From: JAGHEK01 sp044426235
Lineage (GTDB): Bacteria > Bacillota > Clostridia > Peptostreptococcales > Peptostreptococcaceae
DNA: 64,000 nt
Assembly (NCBI GenBank): GCA_044426235.1
Contig: JAWXUS010000001.1
Coordinates: 1 to 64,000 of the forward strand
Direction of reading: 5' to 3'
A program made the position numbers and the translations under genes. Positions 1 to 9,032 of the stretch are shown in pieces (within the stretch, counting starts at the first letter, position 1; each line of letters begins with the position of its first letter). The notes beneath the pieces are model-generated. The model ran no database searches. It was given only the letters and a program-made list of their open reading frames with translations, and was not told the DNA's origin.

Positions 1-88
1 ACATCTTATGTTGTGGTTAATCTGACAATATTACTACTAATGCTACTATTTTTGTGAAATTTAAATACATCTTATGTTGTGGTTAATC
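1..88 (-). CRISPR. End of a type I-B CRISPR array (two repeats, one spacer)
   Basis: A complete 30-base repeat occupies 59-88, and the last 22 bases of an identical copy occupy 1-22, cut by the window edge. The 36 bases between them (23-58) are a spacer of normal length for type I-B. Read on the minus strand the repeat starts GATTAACCACAAC and ends ATGTATTTAAAT. That ATTTAAAT end resembles known clostridial type I-B repeats and would supply the 8-base crRNA 5' handle, so transcription probably runs leftwards out of the window. The number of further repeats cannot be seen. Confidence 0.9.
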
Positions 89-254
89 TACTGTAAAATA
101 CTAATTCTTAATAAATCTATTCACAAACAAACGTGCATATTTCAATATATTAAGAAATTCTATCCCAAGCTATTTCTATAATTTTAATTATATATTATAT
201 TCATTTAAATTTCAATACTTTAAGTTCTATTTTAATAGTTTTACTTGGGATAAA
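89..254 (-). promoter_or_regulatory. Probable CRISPR leader between cas3 and the array
   Basis: These 166 AT-rich bases without a gene separate the end of cas3 from the first repeat, which is where a leader lies if the array is transcribed leftwards. It contains the 8-mer ATTTAAAT (203-210), matching the repeat end, and a perfect 9-base inverted repeat, TATCCCAAG at 161-169 and CTTGGGATA at 244-252. The leader assignment rests on position and repeat orientation. No promoter was identified with confidence. Confidence 0.55.
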
Positions 255-2804
255 TTAAATTAATTCGTGGTTTACATCTTCTCCAAATTTACTTCTATCA
301 AACTTGCCATTAGTAAAATATTTATCTCCATCTTCAATATAAAATAGATTTCCAATTTGATCACTATATGAATTAGTAAAATTGTTTAATTTATATGTAA
401 AATAATCTACTTTCTCCATTATTTCAGATAATTTTATTCTTTTTTCAGAATAATCCATTTTATTATCACTAACAATATTTTTATATTCTTCCCACACTTC
501 ATCTCCATTTAAAATTTCATCATTTTCAAGAGTTATTTGTGTATTTAAAAATACTGAATAGTCTTTTCTTTCATCAATAAGTTTCATTCTTTCTTTTACT
601 GATTCAAAATTAAGTTTTCCAACACCATTATTAATGAACATATCAAAATTAACGTCTTTATTTAACTTATTATTATTTATTTTTATAAGATCTATAACTT
701 TATCATAATAATTTTCAAAGTCTTTATTTAAAAGTAAATCTTTTATTTCATCATTTAACAGTGTTAAAGTTTTTTCTTTTCTAAAATCACCTCTATATAT
801 TCCACTAGCATCGTCCATATTAAAGAAATAGACTCTACTATCTTTTTTCTTACAAGAACGATTTATTCTCCCTAAAAATTGTTCTTCAGAATCAAGAATT
901 GATATATCTTTAAATCCAATATCCATATCAATATCAACCCCCGCCTCTATAACTTGGGTTGAAACTAATATAACTTTCTCATCGGTGCTTTTAACCTTAT
1001 TTATTATCTTTTTTCTTTCAAGCTTATTGTCGTCACCACTAATTAATTCCACATTTTCAAATTCATTTTTTATATGATTAAAAAACTCAATAGCAGAACT
1101 TTTCTTTATGAATTCAACTAGTATTTTTTCTTTATTTTCAAGGCTTGAAAGTACTTTTCCAGTTAATAAATTAATATCTAGTTCATTTTCCAATAGTGAA
1201 AAATCAACTTTTACTCTATCCTTAAACAATTCACTTTCAAAATATTTTTTCCTATCATCTATTAAATAACAAAAATCTTTATCTTCGCTACTGCTTAATT
1301 TTTCAAGTCTTGGGAGTGTTGCCGACATAATTATTATTTTAATATTTAATATTTTTGAATATTTGTTTAAAAATACTATTATTTCTTTCCAAATATGATT
1401 TTTATAGCTTTGTATTTCATCTAAAATAACTACACTATTTGCTAAATGAACTAATGGAAATACTTCTTCTCTACTGTTTCCAAATAGATAATTAAAAAAT
1501 CCTATGTGGGTAGTTAATACTAATGGATAATGTAGAAATTGTCTATTTAAAAGTGATTTTTTATAATCAATCTTTTTATTATCATATTTTACCTCTTTAT
1601 TATCTTCATTTTCGTCTACAGTTTTTATTGGTGTTATTGAATTTATTACTGAAACTTCACTTTTAATATTTTCTACTTCACTAAAAATATCCTCAACCAA
1701 AGTCTGATTAGTTTGTTCAACTAATGTGTTAAATGGAAATATATAAAATATTTTATTTAATTTACTATCTAATTCAATAGTTTTTAGTGCTAGATTTATT
1801 GAAGTTATAGTTTTTCCACTTCCAGTTGGTGCTTCTAGGAAATATATATTTTTTAAACTATTCTTTTCTAGTTTATCAAGACTTTCTATGTTCATTTCAC
1901 TTCTTAAGCTATTTATGTCGTTATCTTCAAATACCTTTGATCCCTTTCCCTCCAAATAATTTTTATGTTTTATTAAGGATTTATATATATTTGAATTCTT
2001 ATATGGTTCGTAGTATTTATTTATGTCTTTTATAGTTCCAAAATCAACTATTTTAGATCCGTTTATATATTCACTAGTTGCATAAAAATCACAACTTGTC
2101 ATAAGTGAAAATAGTATTTTTGAATAAATATATATTTCTTCTTTATGTGAAAATTCTTCTATATATTTTCCAAGCCTATTTTGTATATACCCTTCTATTT
2201 GCTTATGATTTACTTCAATATTATTTACATATGAATCTTCATATAATTCTTTGAAACCTTCTTTAAAATCTAATATTTCCATATGGAATTTATCTAATAA
2301 ATTATGAAACTTATCTAGCATACCGTGATGTTTTGATATAACGTATGAATTAACTAATAAAATAAAAAGAAGAAAATCTCTATCTTCTTCTTTAAATTTT
2401 ACTACTTTTTTTAAATAATAGTCAAAATATATTACAGATGAAAGCATTGAATGTTTAGAGTTTTGATCAGTTGAAGTTTTAAACTTTTTATTATCCATTT
2501 TAACATTTTGAAAATTCTTATTTATCTTTCCTATGTCGTGCATATATATAGCATTTAAAAATAATTCTTTAAACATATTCTTAACATCTTGTGACTTATC
2601 TTTTAATAAACTTTCTTCTATGTTTTCAAATACATTTTCTAGATTTTTTTCATCTATTATTTTAAATAGATATTCAACAACTAAATCGCTATGCTCTTTC
2701 AATGTTTCTTTCTTCGAATCTTCATCTTTTCTATGTGCAAAAATTTCACTTTCATCATTTATATATTTTTTGATATCAAATATTTCTACATTATTAAAAT
2801 ACAT
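255..2804 (-). CDS. cas3: Cas3 nuclease-helicase (type I-B)
   Basis: This is the effector nuclease that Cascade recruits to degrade target DNA. The N-terminal HD nuclease domain shows H38 and the MHDIGK motif (H89, D90). The superfamily-2 helicase follows: Walker A PTGSGKT, the DExH-type box ILDEIQ, motif III MSATLP, and motif VI in QFLGRINRS. At 849 residues it has normal length for a fused HD-helicase Cas3. Its start codon overlaps the cas5 stop (TAATG), so the two are translationally coupled. It is the last gene of the operon; the next element is the leader and array, with no cas4, cas1 or cas2 between. Confidence 0.93.
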   Translation of the reverse strand: MYFNNVEIFDIKKYINDESEIFAHRKDEDSKKETLKEHSDLVVEYLFKIIDEKNLENVFENIEESLLKDKSQDVKNMFKELFLNAIYMHDIGKINKNFQNVKMDNKKFKTSTDQNSKHSMLSSVIYFDYYLKKVVKFKEEDRDFLLFILLVNSYVISKHHGMLDKFHNLLDKFHMEILDFKEGFKELYEDSYVNNIEVNHKQIEGYIQNRLGKYIEEFSHKEEIYIYSKILFSLMTSCDFYATSEYINGSKIVDFGTIKDINKYYEPYKNSNIYKSLIKHKNYLEGKGSKVFEDNDINSLRSEMNIESLDKLEKNSLKNIYFLEAPTGSGKTITSINLALKTIELDSKLNKIFYIFPFNTLVEQTNQTLVEDIFSEVENIKSEVSVINSITPIKTVDENEDNKEVKYDNKKIDYKKSLLNRQFLHYPLVLTTHIGFFNYLFGNSREEVFPLVHLANSVVILDEIQSYKNHIWKEIIVFLNKYSKILNIKIIIMSATLPRLEKLSSSEDKDFCYLIDDRKKYFESELFKDRVKVDFSLLENELDINLLTGKVLSSLENKEKILVEFIKKSSAIEFFNHIKNEFENVELISGDDNKLERKKIINKVKSTDEKVILVSTQVIEAGVDIDMDIGFKDISILDSEEQFLGRINRSCKKKDSRVYFFNMDDASGIYRGDFRKEKTLTLLNDEIKDLLLNKDFENYYDKVIDLIKINNNKLNKDVNFDMFINNGVGKLNFESVKERMKLIDERKDYSVFLNTQITLENDEILNGDEVWEEYKNIVSDNKMDYSEKRIKLSEIMEKVDYFTYKLNNFTNSYSDQIGNLFYIEDGDKYFTNGKFDRSKFGEDVNHELI

Positions 2805-3547
2805 TAGAAGAAATAAATATTTTTTTCATTTATTTTATATACTATATCATCTTCCAAACAATTTTGATCTTTGACACTAACGTTCATATTAGTGAATACA
2901 AAATTTCTAAGTATATATTGGCTTGTAGTTAATTCTAATTCATACGGTAATTTTTCTTGGTATTTAAACTTTTCTTCACAGTCTTCATAAAAATCAAATT
3001 CAAAATTATCAGTAGTAATTTCTAAGTTATCATTTATAAATAAGCTATCAATCTTATCAAAATTCTCTAATTTTTCAGCTTCAAGAATTTCAACATCATT
3101 TACATTTGCAACGTGATCATTCTTTCCTAAGTATGGTATATACTTGAATTTACTTTTAGTTAATCTATCAAATATTTCTTGATATTTTTCTTCAAATAAA
3201 ATGTATATATCCCAAGAAGGATTTTCAAGCCATTGTTCTTTTATTATTAAATTTCCGCCTTCTTCTTTTGATGCATACCCAATACTATTATTAAAAGTTT
3301 GTAGTTTCTTACTTATATTATTCACCTTTGGAACTATTGAAATTTTCATATCTTTTAATTTTTCATAAAACTCTGGATAATCATCTTCTTTTTGTTGTTG
3401 ATTATATCCACCATATCCAACTATAGAACCAAATATCCCACAAAGTGCAACTTTATGTATGTTTGAATATGTGAAATATATTTTATTTACATCAGGCTTT
3501 TTAAAAAAAGCAGTTTTCCCATTTAGGTTAAATTTTATAACCTTCAT
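2804..3547 (-). CDS. cas5: Cas5, type I-B Cascade subunit
   Basis: This 247-residue protein lies between cas7 and cas3. The N terminus (FNLNGKTAFFKKPDVNK) and a downstream FGSIVGYGGY segment fit the Cas5b family, which caps the 5' handle of the crRNA in Cascade. The rest of the protein is acidic and diverged, as is usual in this family. Spacing to cas7 is 2 bases and it overlaps cas3 by one base, so it is firmly inside the operon. The family call combines sequence resemblance with gene order. Confidence 0.85.
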   Translation of the reverse strand: MKVIKFNLNGKTAFFKKPDVNKIYFTYSNIHKVALCGIFGSIVGYGGYNQQQKEDDYPEFYEKLKDMKISIVPKVNNISKKLQTFNNSIGYASKEEGGNLIIKEQWLENPSWDIYILFEEKYQEIFDRLTKSKFKYIPYLGKNDHVANVNDVEILEAEKLENFDKIDSLFINDNLEITTDNFEFDFYEDCEEKFKYQEKLPYELELTTSQYILRNFVFTNMNVSVKDQNCLEDDIVYKINEKNIYFF

Positions 3548-3549
3548 TC

Positions 3550-4482
3550 TTAAACCTCTTTCTTAGTAAATAGATTGAAATACTTCGCCTTATTTATATT
3601 TGCATTTATATTTAATTTATATGGATTATAATAAACTTCAACATTTAATATTTCATCTCCAAGTGAATTTAATAATTCATCAAATTTAAGAGTTATCTCA
3701 TCTTTTTCTTTTTTCTCAAAAGTAACGTACTGTGCTAAATCTGGTAAATATAATTCGCTAGTAGTTTCAACAAAAACTGCTAATTCATTTTCAGTTCCCA
3801 TTTTTGAATTAGTATTAAATGCAGTTGCACTAAATAATGAAACCTCTTTAAACTTATTATAATCTTCTTCTGTGTATCCATTAGTAACTCCCATCTCTTT
3901 GAAGTTATCATATACAGTTGGATTTACTGAAAATGGATATACGTAGTGAGCTTCATCACTAACTATTTTTGTTCCAAGAGTAGTTGAACCCGCCTCTTTA
4001 TCTGAACCTTTATCAACTCTAAATGGTGATAATATTTGTTGTTCTTCAGATACTGTATCTTCATACTTATTAAATCCTTGACCAATTTGTACTGCACCTG
4101 TTATACCTATGTTATTTCCTTCTTCTGCAAATGTTGCTCCAAAGTTTTTAACATCTAATGCATTAAATAGATTTCCTAAAACTTTTTGGCTATCTTTTTC
4201 CTTTTTCAAATCTTCAACTTCAAATATTTCTTCATATCTCTCTTTTAATGATTTTGGTGCTACTTTTGAACCTTCTTTTTTGTCTTTCTCAACCTTAAGT
4301 GATTTTACGTATAAAACTTTCTCACCATTGTTTTCCCACATTTTCTTCATCGTATATTTTAATGCTTTATCACTTCCAAAAACGTCCCCATTTGATATAC
4401 TTTTTGGGTATCCTGTAAAATCTGCATTCCAATTTGCCATTACAGACTTTATTCCAATTACTCCATAAACTCTTTTATCCAT
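3550..4482 (-). CDS. cas7: Cas7/Csh2, type I-B Cascade backbone
   Basis: At 310 residues it is the repeated backbone subunit that coats the crRNA. The N-terminal GVIGIKSVMANWNADFTGYP, followed by SNGDVFGSDKALKYTMKK, is characteristic of the Csh2 branch of Cas7. The central GATFAEEGNNIGITGAVQIG and the later SDEAHYVYPFSVNP are also family-typical. The start lies 2 bases from the end of cas8b, with an AGGAG-type ribosome site in the cas8b tail. Length and context are normal. Confidence 0.92.
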   Translation of the reverse strand: MDKRVYGVIGIKSVMANWNADFTGYPKSISNGDVFGSDKALKYTMKKMWENNGEKVLYVKSLKVEKDKKEGSKVAPKSLKERYEEIFEVEDLKKEKDSQKVLGNLFNALDVKNFGATFAEEGNNIGITGAVQIGQGFNKYEDTVSEEQQILSPFRVDKGSDKEAGSTTLGTKIVSDEAHYVYPFSVNPTVYDNFKEMGVTNGYTEEDYNKFKEVSLFSATAFNTNSKMGTENELAVFVETTSELYLPDLAQYVTFEKKEKDEITLKFDELLNSLGDEILNVEVYYNPYKLNINANINKAKYFNLFTKKEV

Positions 4483-4484
4483 TA

Positions 4485-6194
4485 TTATTCTCCTTTTTCA
4501 AATATTAGTGAACTACTTAAATACCCTGCAATTATTAATTCATCATCAATTTTAACGCTTGGATTATATGCTAAAATCATTGAATATAAATTGTTAAATC
4601 TCTTACTATTTTTTTGTATTGCATAGTTATACTTTTTAAATAATTTCTTTAATTCATTATTTAATCTTTCATCAGTTTTTGAATTTATTAATGTATTTAT
4701 TGCAGAATGATTTTTATTCCCTGACTTACTAAGCCCTAATAAATAGTTACTAAGTTGTCCTATTGCAAAGTAATATTCTTCATTAGTTTCTATGGTTTTA
4801 GTTTCATTTTGATTTATCTTTTCTCTAAGCACATTTTTAACGTTGTTTAATGTATCTCCCATATCTCTACCTCCTTCAAAATATTCAATAATACTTTGTC
4901 TTAAATTAAATTGTTCACAAGCTCTTAAATAATTTTCAGATATAATACTATTTTTTATAATTTCTAGAGAAAACTTACTAAAATTAGAAGGGAACATTTT
5001 TCCTTTCTTGAAATATGCAAATAAACTTTGTCTATTGATTAGTAAAATTTCAACTAGCTTATTATCATTTAATTTAATATCATTTTTAGAACTAAAATAA
5101 TTATTTATTAAAAATTTCTTAAAAAATATATCGTTAATTAAAGATTCAATATCGAATAACTTTTCAAATGATTTATTATATTCAATAGGATCTTTCTTTT
5201 TTGAAAAATCAGTTCCTAAGAAATTATTAACTACAAATGCTTTTCTTAACTTCATTCTTAAATTAATAACTAAATCATAATCTAATAATTCTAATTCTTG
5301 TCCCTTATTAACTCTTAAAAAATATCCATCAAAATTATCTTTAAGTTCTAAATCTTTTTGTGTGTATATTTCATCATCACCAAAATAAATATATCTTTCT
5401 TTACTTATGGTATTTAAATAATCAAATAACTTATTTTGAAGTAAAACTTGATTATTATCTATTAAGTATGGTAATGTATTTTTTCTTGTTCTTTGTTCAA
5501 GAAATGGCTTTTTAGCATTTAAACCCATATAATTATTATGAAGTCCAAAAACATCACCTTCTATTTCAATATTATAATCATTACTATTATAGATATTTGG
5601 TAATACATACTTATTACTTTCTTTTTCATATTCATCTATACTATCTTCAAAAAATACTTTTAAAACATTTTTTAGGTATGCTTTTTCAAAACTTATATCT
5701 TTGATATTTGTGGTTATATAAGTTTCATTTAAATTATTTTTTATCCATTCTCTACTACGTTCTAATTTGACTTCATTAACTTTACCGTAGTCTTTTTCTG
5801 CTTTTTCATATATTTCTTTTGATTTTTTCTTTTTTCCATACTTAGTTAATGGATCTTTTAATAAATCAAAATAACCATCTATAATCTTCTCTGTTAATTT
5901 ACCATTTAATAATGTTTCTTTTTTAATAAAGAAACTAAGATAATTATTGCTATGAATATTCTTATCTGCCAAAGCCTTATTTGAAGATAAGTATTTAGAC
6001 ATATAATCAAGTTTAACGAAATAATCATACAAACTACATCTTTCAGAATTCTTATTTACTTCAAGAACTTCCAAACTTTCATCGTCTTTTACTAAAATAT
6101 ATGTTCCCTCTGATAAATTATAATTGTCAATTATTAGCTTGTCCCAGTGTTTTTTATACATTTTTTCGAATACTTCTAAGCACTCTTTAAGCAA
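4485..6194 (-). CDS. cas8b: Cas8b/Csh1, type I-B Cascade large subunit
   Basis: A 569-residue Lys/Asn/Glu-rich protein placed between cas6 and cas7, the standard position of the large subunit that recognises the PAM and recruits Cas3. The N-terminal part (VFEKMYKKHWDKLIIDNYNL) and overall length fit the Csh1 branch of Cas8b. The C-terminal 140 residues, from about 430, look helical and may contain the fused small-subunit function. No zinc-binding Cys cluster is obvious. It begins 12 bases after cas6 with a good GGAGGTGAT ribosome site. The call leans on context because Cas8 proteins diverge quickly. Confidence 0.87.
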   Translation of the reverse strand: MLKECLEVFEKMYKKHWDKLIIDNYNLSEGTYILVKDDESLEVLEVNKNSERCSLYDYFVKLDYMSKYLSSNKALADKNIHSNNYLSFFIKKETLLNGKLTEKIIDGYFDLLKDPLTKYGKKKKSKEIYEKAEKDYGKVNEVKLERSREWIKNNLNETYITTNIKDISFEKAYLKNVLKVFFEDSIDEYEKESNKYVLPNIYNSNDYNIEIEGDVFGLHNNYMGLNAKKPFLEQRTRKNTLPYLIDNNQVLLQNKLFDYLNTISKERYIYFGDDEIYTQKDLELKDNFDGYFLRVNKGQELELLDYDLVINLRMKLRKAFVVNNFLGTDFSKKKDPIEYNKSFEKLFDIESLINDIFFKKFLINNYFSSKNDIKLNDNKLVEILLINRQSLFAYFKKGKMFPSNFSKFSLEIIKNSIISENYLRACEQFNLRQSIIEYFEGGRDMGDTLNNVKNVLREKINQNETKTIETNEEYYFAIGQLSNYLLGLSKSGNKNHSAINTLINSKTDERLNNELKKLFKKYNYAIQKNSKRFNNLYSMILAYNPSVKIDDELIIAGYLSSSLIFEKGE

Positions 6195-6206
6195 AATATC
6201 ACCTCC

Positions 6207-6902
6207 TTAAATCCATCTGTAATTTATAAAACCGAGTCCCCTTGCATTCATTTCCCCAAGTCCAACTCCAAGTGAGAAATTGACTAACTCTTGAGCTAAT
6301 TCATTTTCACTAACAACAATTTCAAATTTATCACCAAGAAGTCCTATCTCTTTATAATTAACTTTTATTGGCTTATTATTTTTTATTGTTACTAATGTGA
6401 ACAGTTCAAAGTCTTCCTCTATTTTTGTGTTGTAATAAGAATTGTACTTTTTTATAATATTTTCTCTAAGCCTTTTTTCTACTTCTTGAATGCTACTATG
6501 TCTTTTCCAATACCCATTCTCAAACTTCAGTATAACAGGTGTTATGTTATATATTTTTTCTATATGCTTTATAGGTATTGTTTTTTTTGAAATAGTTAGT
6601 ACTTTTATACAATTTGTGTGCTCATTAATTAGATTTTCATTTATGTAATTTAGAAGTTCTAAGTCTATGGTTCTAAATCTAAAAGTATAAATATTTTCTT
6701 TTTTGTATACTTTATTATCACTTAGTGGATATAACATATCAAAAGTATAATTTTTATACTTGTTATCATTATGAAATTCTAAATATTTTTTACTTTTTGA
6801 TAGAGATTTGTCAATTAAATCCGAAATACTTGATGAACATTCTTCAGATTTAATATCTTGTGTTAAAAATACTTTGATAGATAATTCAAATACATTTTTC
6901 AT
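6207..6902 (-). CDS. cas6: Cas6 crRNA-processing endoribonuclease
   Basis: First gene of the cas operon, 231 residues. Cas6 cuts the CRISPR transcript within each repeat to release crRNAs. The diagnostic Gly-rich C-terminal loop is present (VGLGEMNARGLGFINYRW), and the N-terminal FELSIKVFLTQDI matches the first ferredoxin-fold strand. A histidine in the first domain, for example H44, is a catalytic candidate, but I cannot assign the active site from sequence. The start is supported by AAAGGAGGT at 6907-6915. Confidence 0.9.
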   Translation of the reverse strand: MKNVFELSIKVFLTQDIKSEECSSSISDLIDKSLSKSKKYLEFHNDNKYKNYTFDMLYPLSDNKVYKKENIYTFRFRTIDLELLNYINENLINEHTNCIKVLTISKKTIPIKHIEKIYNITPVILKFENGYWKRHSSIQEVEKRLRENIIKKYNSYYNTKIEEDFELFTLVTIKNNKPIKVNYKEIGLLGDKFEIVVSENELAQELVNFSLGVGLGEMNARGLGFINYRWI

Positions 6903-6929
6903 AATTACCTCCTTTAAAAGATTAAATAT

Positions 6930-6958
6930 ATTAAAACACCTATCGTGACATTTATCAA
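6930..6958 (-). promoter_or_regulatory. Candidate SigA promoter of the cas operon
   Basis: On the minus strand TTGATA (6953-6958) is separated by 17 bases from TTTAAT (6930-6935), close to the TTGACA-N17-TATAAT vegetative consensus. It lies about 20 bases upstream of the cas6 ribosome site and downstream of the terminator-like hairpin at 7001-7027. The rest of 6903-7227 holds that hairpin and the gene start at 7228; I see no other feature there. Confidence 0.55.
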
Positions 6959-7000
6959 ACTATTTTTTTAAATATTTTACTTTTTTATAATTTAAATATC

Positions 7001-7027
7001 AAAAAAAGTTGCCATAAAGCAACTTTC
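7001..7027 (-). terminator. Terminator-like hairpin upstream of the cas promoter
   Basis: AAAGTTGC (7005-7012) pairs perfectly with GCAACTTT (7019-7026) across a 6-base loop, and on the minus strand the stem runs into a T tract. No minus-strand gene lies just upstream, so it probably insulates the cas promoter from read-through coming from the right. The same stem sequence recurs at 8036-8062 and 9004-9030. Confidence 0.6.
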
Positions 7028-7227
7028 AACTCCTAACTAACCTAAATTATCAAGGTATTTATAAACCACCACAAATTATGATTAACTGTTTATAATTAAT
7101 AATTATTAATATAGTTTTTAGTTAATAAACTTCTAAAATATTTCGATAAAAATAATTTTCAAATTGAATTATTCAATGATCTAATAGTATAATAATTATA
7201 TAATACATAAGAAAGGAAGTGTTTAAA

Positions 7228-7800
7228 ATGACTTACCTATTAAGTCCAAAAGTATATTTTGTATTCAAAAGAATATTTGGAAATGAAAAGCACCCAAAAA
7301 TATTAATTTCATTTTTAAATGCGGTTATGAAACCAATAGATGAAATAAAATCAGTTCAAATAAAAAACTCAGATATAGAAAAAGAACACATAGAAGATAA
7401 ATACTCAAGGCTAGATATAAAGGCCATTACTAATAATGGAGAACACATAAACATAGAAATTCAAGTAAAGAATGAATATAACATGATAAAACGTAGCTTA
7501 TATTACTGGAGTAAATTATTTGAAAATCAAATAGTAGAAGGTGATAATTATGATAAGTTAGCTAAAACTGTTTGTATTAATATATTAGATTTTAAATATT
7601 TAAAAAATGATAATTTCCATAATACATATAGATTAAAAGAAATATCTTCAAATGAAGAATTAACAGATGCTATGGAATTACATTTTATAGAAATACCAAA
7701 ACTTAGAAAATTAGATAATAGTGAGGAAATATCGGATATGTTAGAGGCTTGGATAGTTTCTATACAAAATCCATATAGTTATATAGTTGAAAATGAGTAA
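7228..7800 (+). CDS. Rpn/PD-(D/E)XK nuclease-family protein, frameshifted near its end
   Basis: The protein belongs to the Rpn family of recombination-promoting nucleases (PD-(D/E)XK transposase-like). It has the family opening (SPKVYFVFKRIFGNEKHPKI), the catalytic stretch SRLDIKAI...HINIEIQVKN, in which D and ExQ/K are the expected nuclease residues, and the later LHFIEIPKLRKLD. The ATG at 7228 is preferred over a GTG at 7219 because AAGGAAG (7213-7219) sits just ahead of it. It ends at 191 residues, whereas family members are usually about 280-300. The missing continuation is found in another frame from 7793, so this copy is probably inactive. Confidence 0.8.
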   Translation: MTYLLSPKVYFVFKRIFGNEKHPKILISFLNAVMKPIDEIKSVQIKNSDIEKEHIEDKYSRLDIKAITNNGEHINIEIQVKNEYNMIKRSLYYWSKLFENQIVEGDNYDKLAKTVCINILDFKYLKNDNFHNTYRLKEISSNEELTDAMELHFIEIPKLRKLDNSEEISDMLEAWIVSIQNPYSYIVENE

Positions 7801-7954
7801 GGACAAAATAAAGGAGGCAAAATCAGAACTTTTAAGAATGAGTGTAGATTCAAAAGATAGAATTATGTATGAAAAATGGACACTAAAAACAACATTTCTA
7901 ATAACTTTAATAACCTTAATTTTTATAATTTTCATTTGCGATAATCTATTTTAA
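7793..7954 (+). pseudogene. Displaced C-terminal part of the Rpn-family gene
   Basis: In the frame one base over, MSKDKIKEAKSELLRM and the following residues match the segment that normally follows the 'LEAW...NPYS' region of Rpn proteins. A single-base shift around 7790-7800 would join it to the upstream frame. After MYEKWTLK it ends in a hydrophobic segment (TFLITLITLIFIIFI) that is not family-typical, so the tail may also be rearranged. It could instead be translated by coupling, since its ATG overlaps the upstream stop region. Confidence 0.6.
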
Positions 7955-8035
7955 ATATATATTATATTAGGTCTAAGTTATTTTATAAATTCATTATTAT
8001 CCTATATTAAATACAAAAGTATATTAATACCAATT

Positions 8036-8062
8036 AAAAAAGTTGCTAATTAGCAACTTTTT
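8036..8062 (-). terminator. Bidirectional terminator
   Basis: AAAAAAGTTGC (8036-8046) pairs with GCAACTTTTT (8053-8062) around TAATTA. It overlaps the stop codon of the LD-carboxypeptidase gene and has T or A tracts on both sides. Confidence 0.8.
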
Positions 8063-8948
8063 ATTTTACAAACTTTATAGTTAAATTATCACAGTCCATT
8101 TCACATATTCTACCTATTGGAAGTGTTATATTTGGACTGCAATGCCCACTCTTTAAATTGTATATTATAGGCTTATTGAATTTTTTAAGCCTTTCTTCAA
8201 GAAGTTCATATAAAGAAGGATCATCTTCATTACTTTTCTTGCAATTATTAAAGTCCCCTAAAATTATTCCGTTGCATTCCTGAATTTTATTACATAATAT
8301 AAGTTGTGTAATCATCTTATCAATCTTGTACATATATTCATTAATTTCTTCAATAAATAAGATTTTTCCCTTAGTATCAATTTCAAATTCAGTTCCAAGA
8401 CTTGCAACTAATAAACTTAAATTCCCTCCAACTAATTCTCCTCTACACGCTCCATAATTCATAACTTTTAAATCATCTTTTATTAAAATATCATCATTCA
8501 TATTTATATTTTCAAAAAGTGAATTAAAACTAAGTTCGTCAAGTTTATTTATTTGCCCAGCCATTGGCCCGTGAAAACATATTAAATTACTCTTTTTGTT
8601 AAAATTATTTAGAAGAAGTGTTATATCTGAAAAACCAACAAATATTTTAGGATTGTTTTTTATTATGTCAAAATCAATCTTATCAATTATCCTAAGAGTT
8701 CCATAACCTCCACGAATGCAAAATATTGCATCTATATTTTTATCTAAAAACATATTATGAATATCATTTATTCTAGTTTCATCATCACAACTAAGATATC
8801 CTCTAACCTGCGATTTTAGACTTTCCCCAAAAACAACGTTGTATCCTAGATTATTAAATCCTTTTTCAATGTTTAATAAAGTATCTGCTTTAAAAGGCCC
8901 AGACGGTGCTATAATTCCAATAGTTGAATTTTTATTTAATTTTTTCAT
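8061..8948 (-). CDS. LD-carboxypeptidase, peptidase family S66
   Basis: This 295-residue enzyme is of the LdcA/MccF family, which cleaves L,D bonds in muropeptides during murein recycling, or in some members removes microcin C7-like toxins. The expected Ser-Glu-His triad is visible: the nucleophile in VGFSDIT (S107), the acid in FIEEINEY (E200 or E201), and the base in KSGHCSPN (H269). The N-terminal IGIIAPSGP and CIRGGYGTLR motifs are family hallmarks. There is no signal peptide, so it should act in the cytoplasm. It is monocistronic, with AAGGGGGT before the ATG and a terminator at its end. LdcA versus MccF function cannot be decided from sequence. Confidence 0.9.
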   Translation of the reverse strand: MKKLNKNSTIGIIAPSGPFKADTLLNIEKGFNNLGYNVVFGESLKSQVRGYLSCDDETRINDIHNMFLDKNIDAIFCIRGGYGTLRIIDKIDFDIIKNNPKIFVGFSDITLLLNNFNKKSNLICFHGPMAGQINKLDELSFNSLFENINMNDDILIKDDLKVMNYGACRGELVGGNLSLLVASLGTEFEIDTKGKILFIEEINEYMYKIDKMITQLILCNKIQECNGIILGDFNNCKKSNEDDPSLYELLEERLKKFNKPIIYNLKSGHCSPNITLPIGRICEMDCDNLTIKFVK

Positions 8949-9003
8949 AGTACCCCCTTAATATTTACTATTATAATAACATAATTAATATTTTTCTAAA
9001 TAA

Positions 9004-9030
9004 AAAAGTTGCTAAACGGTAGCAACTTTC
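9004..9030 (-). terminator. Terminator of the iron-transport operon
   Basis: AAAGTTGCTA (9005-9014) pairs perfectly with TAGCAACTTT (9020-9029); on the minus strand it is followed by TTTTTTA. It lies 3 bases after the stop of the ATPase gene. Confidence 0.8.
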
Positions 9031-9032
9031 CA

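Noticed and set aside
7051..7085. Sequence resembling the CRISPR repeat (AACCACCACAAATTATG)
   Set aside because: Only a short stretch matches after a gap, there is no second copy and no spacer spacing, so it is not counted as a repeat.
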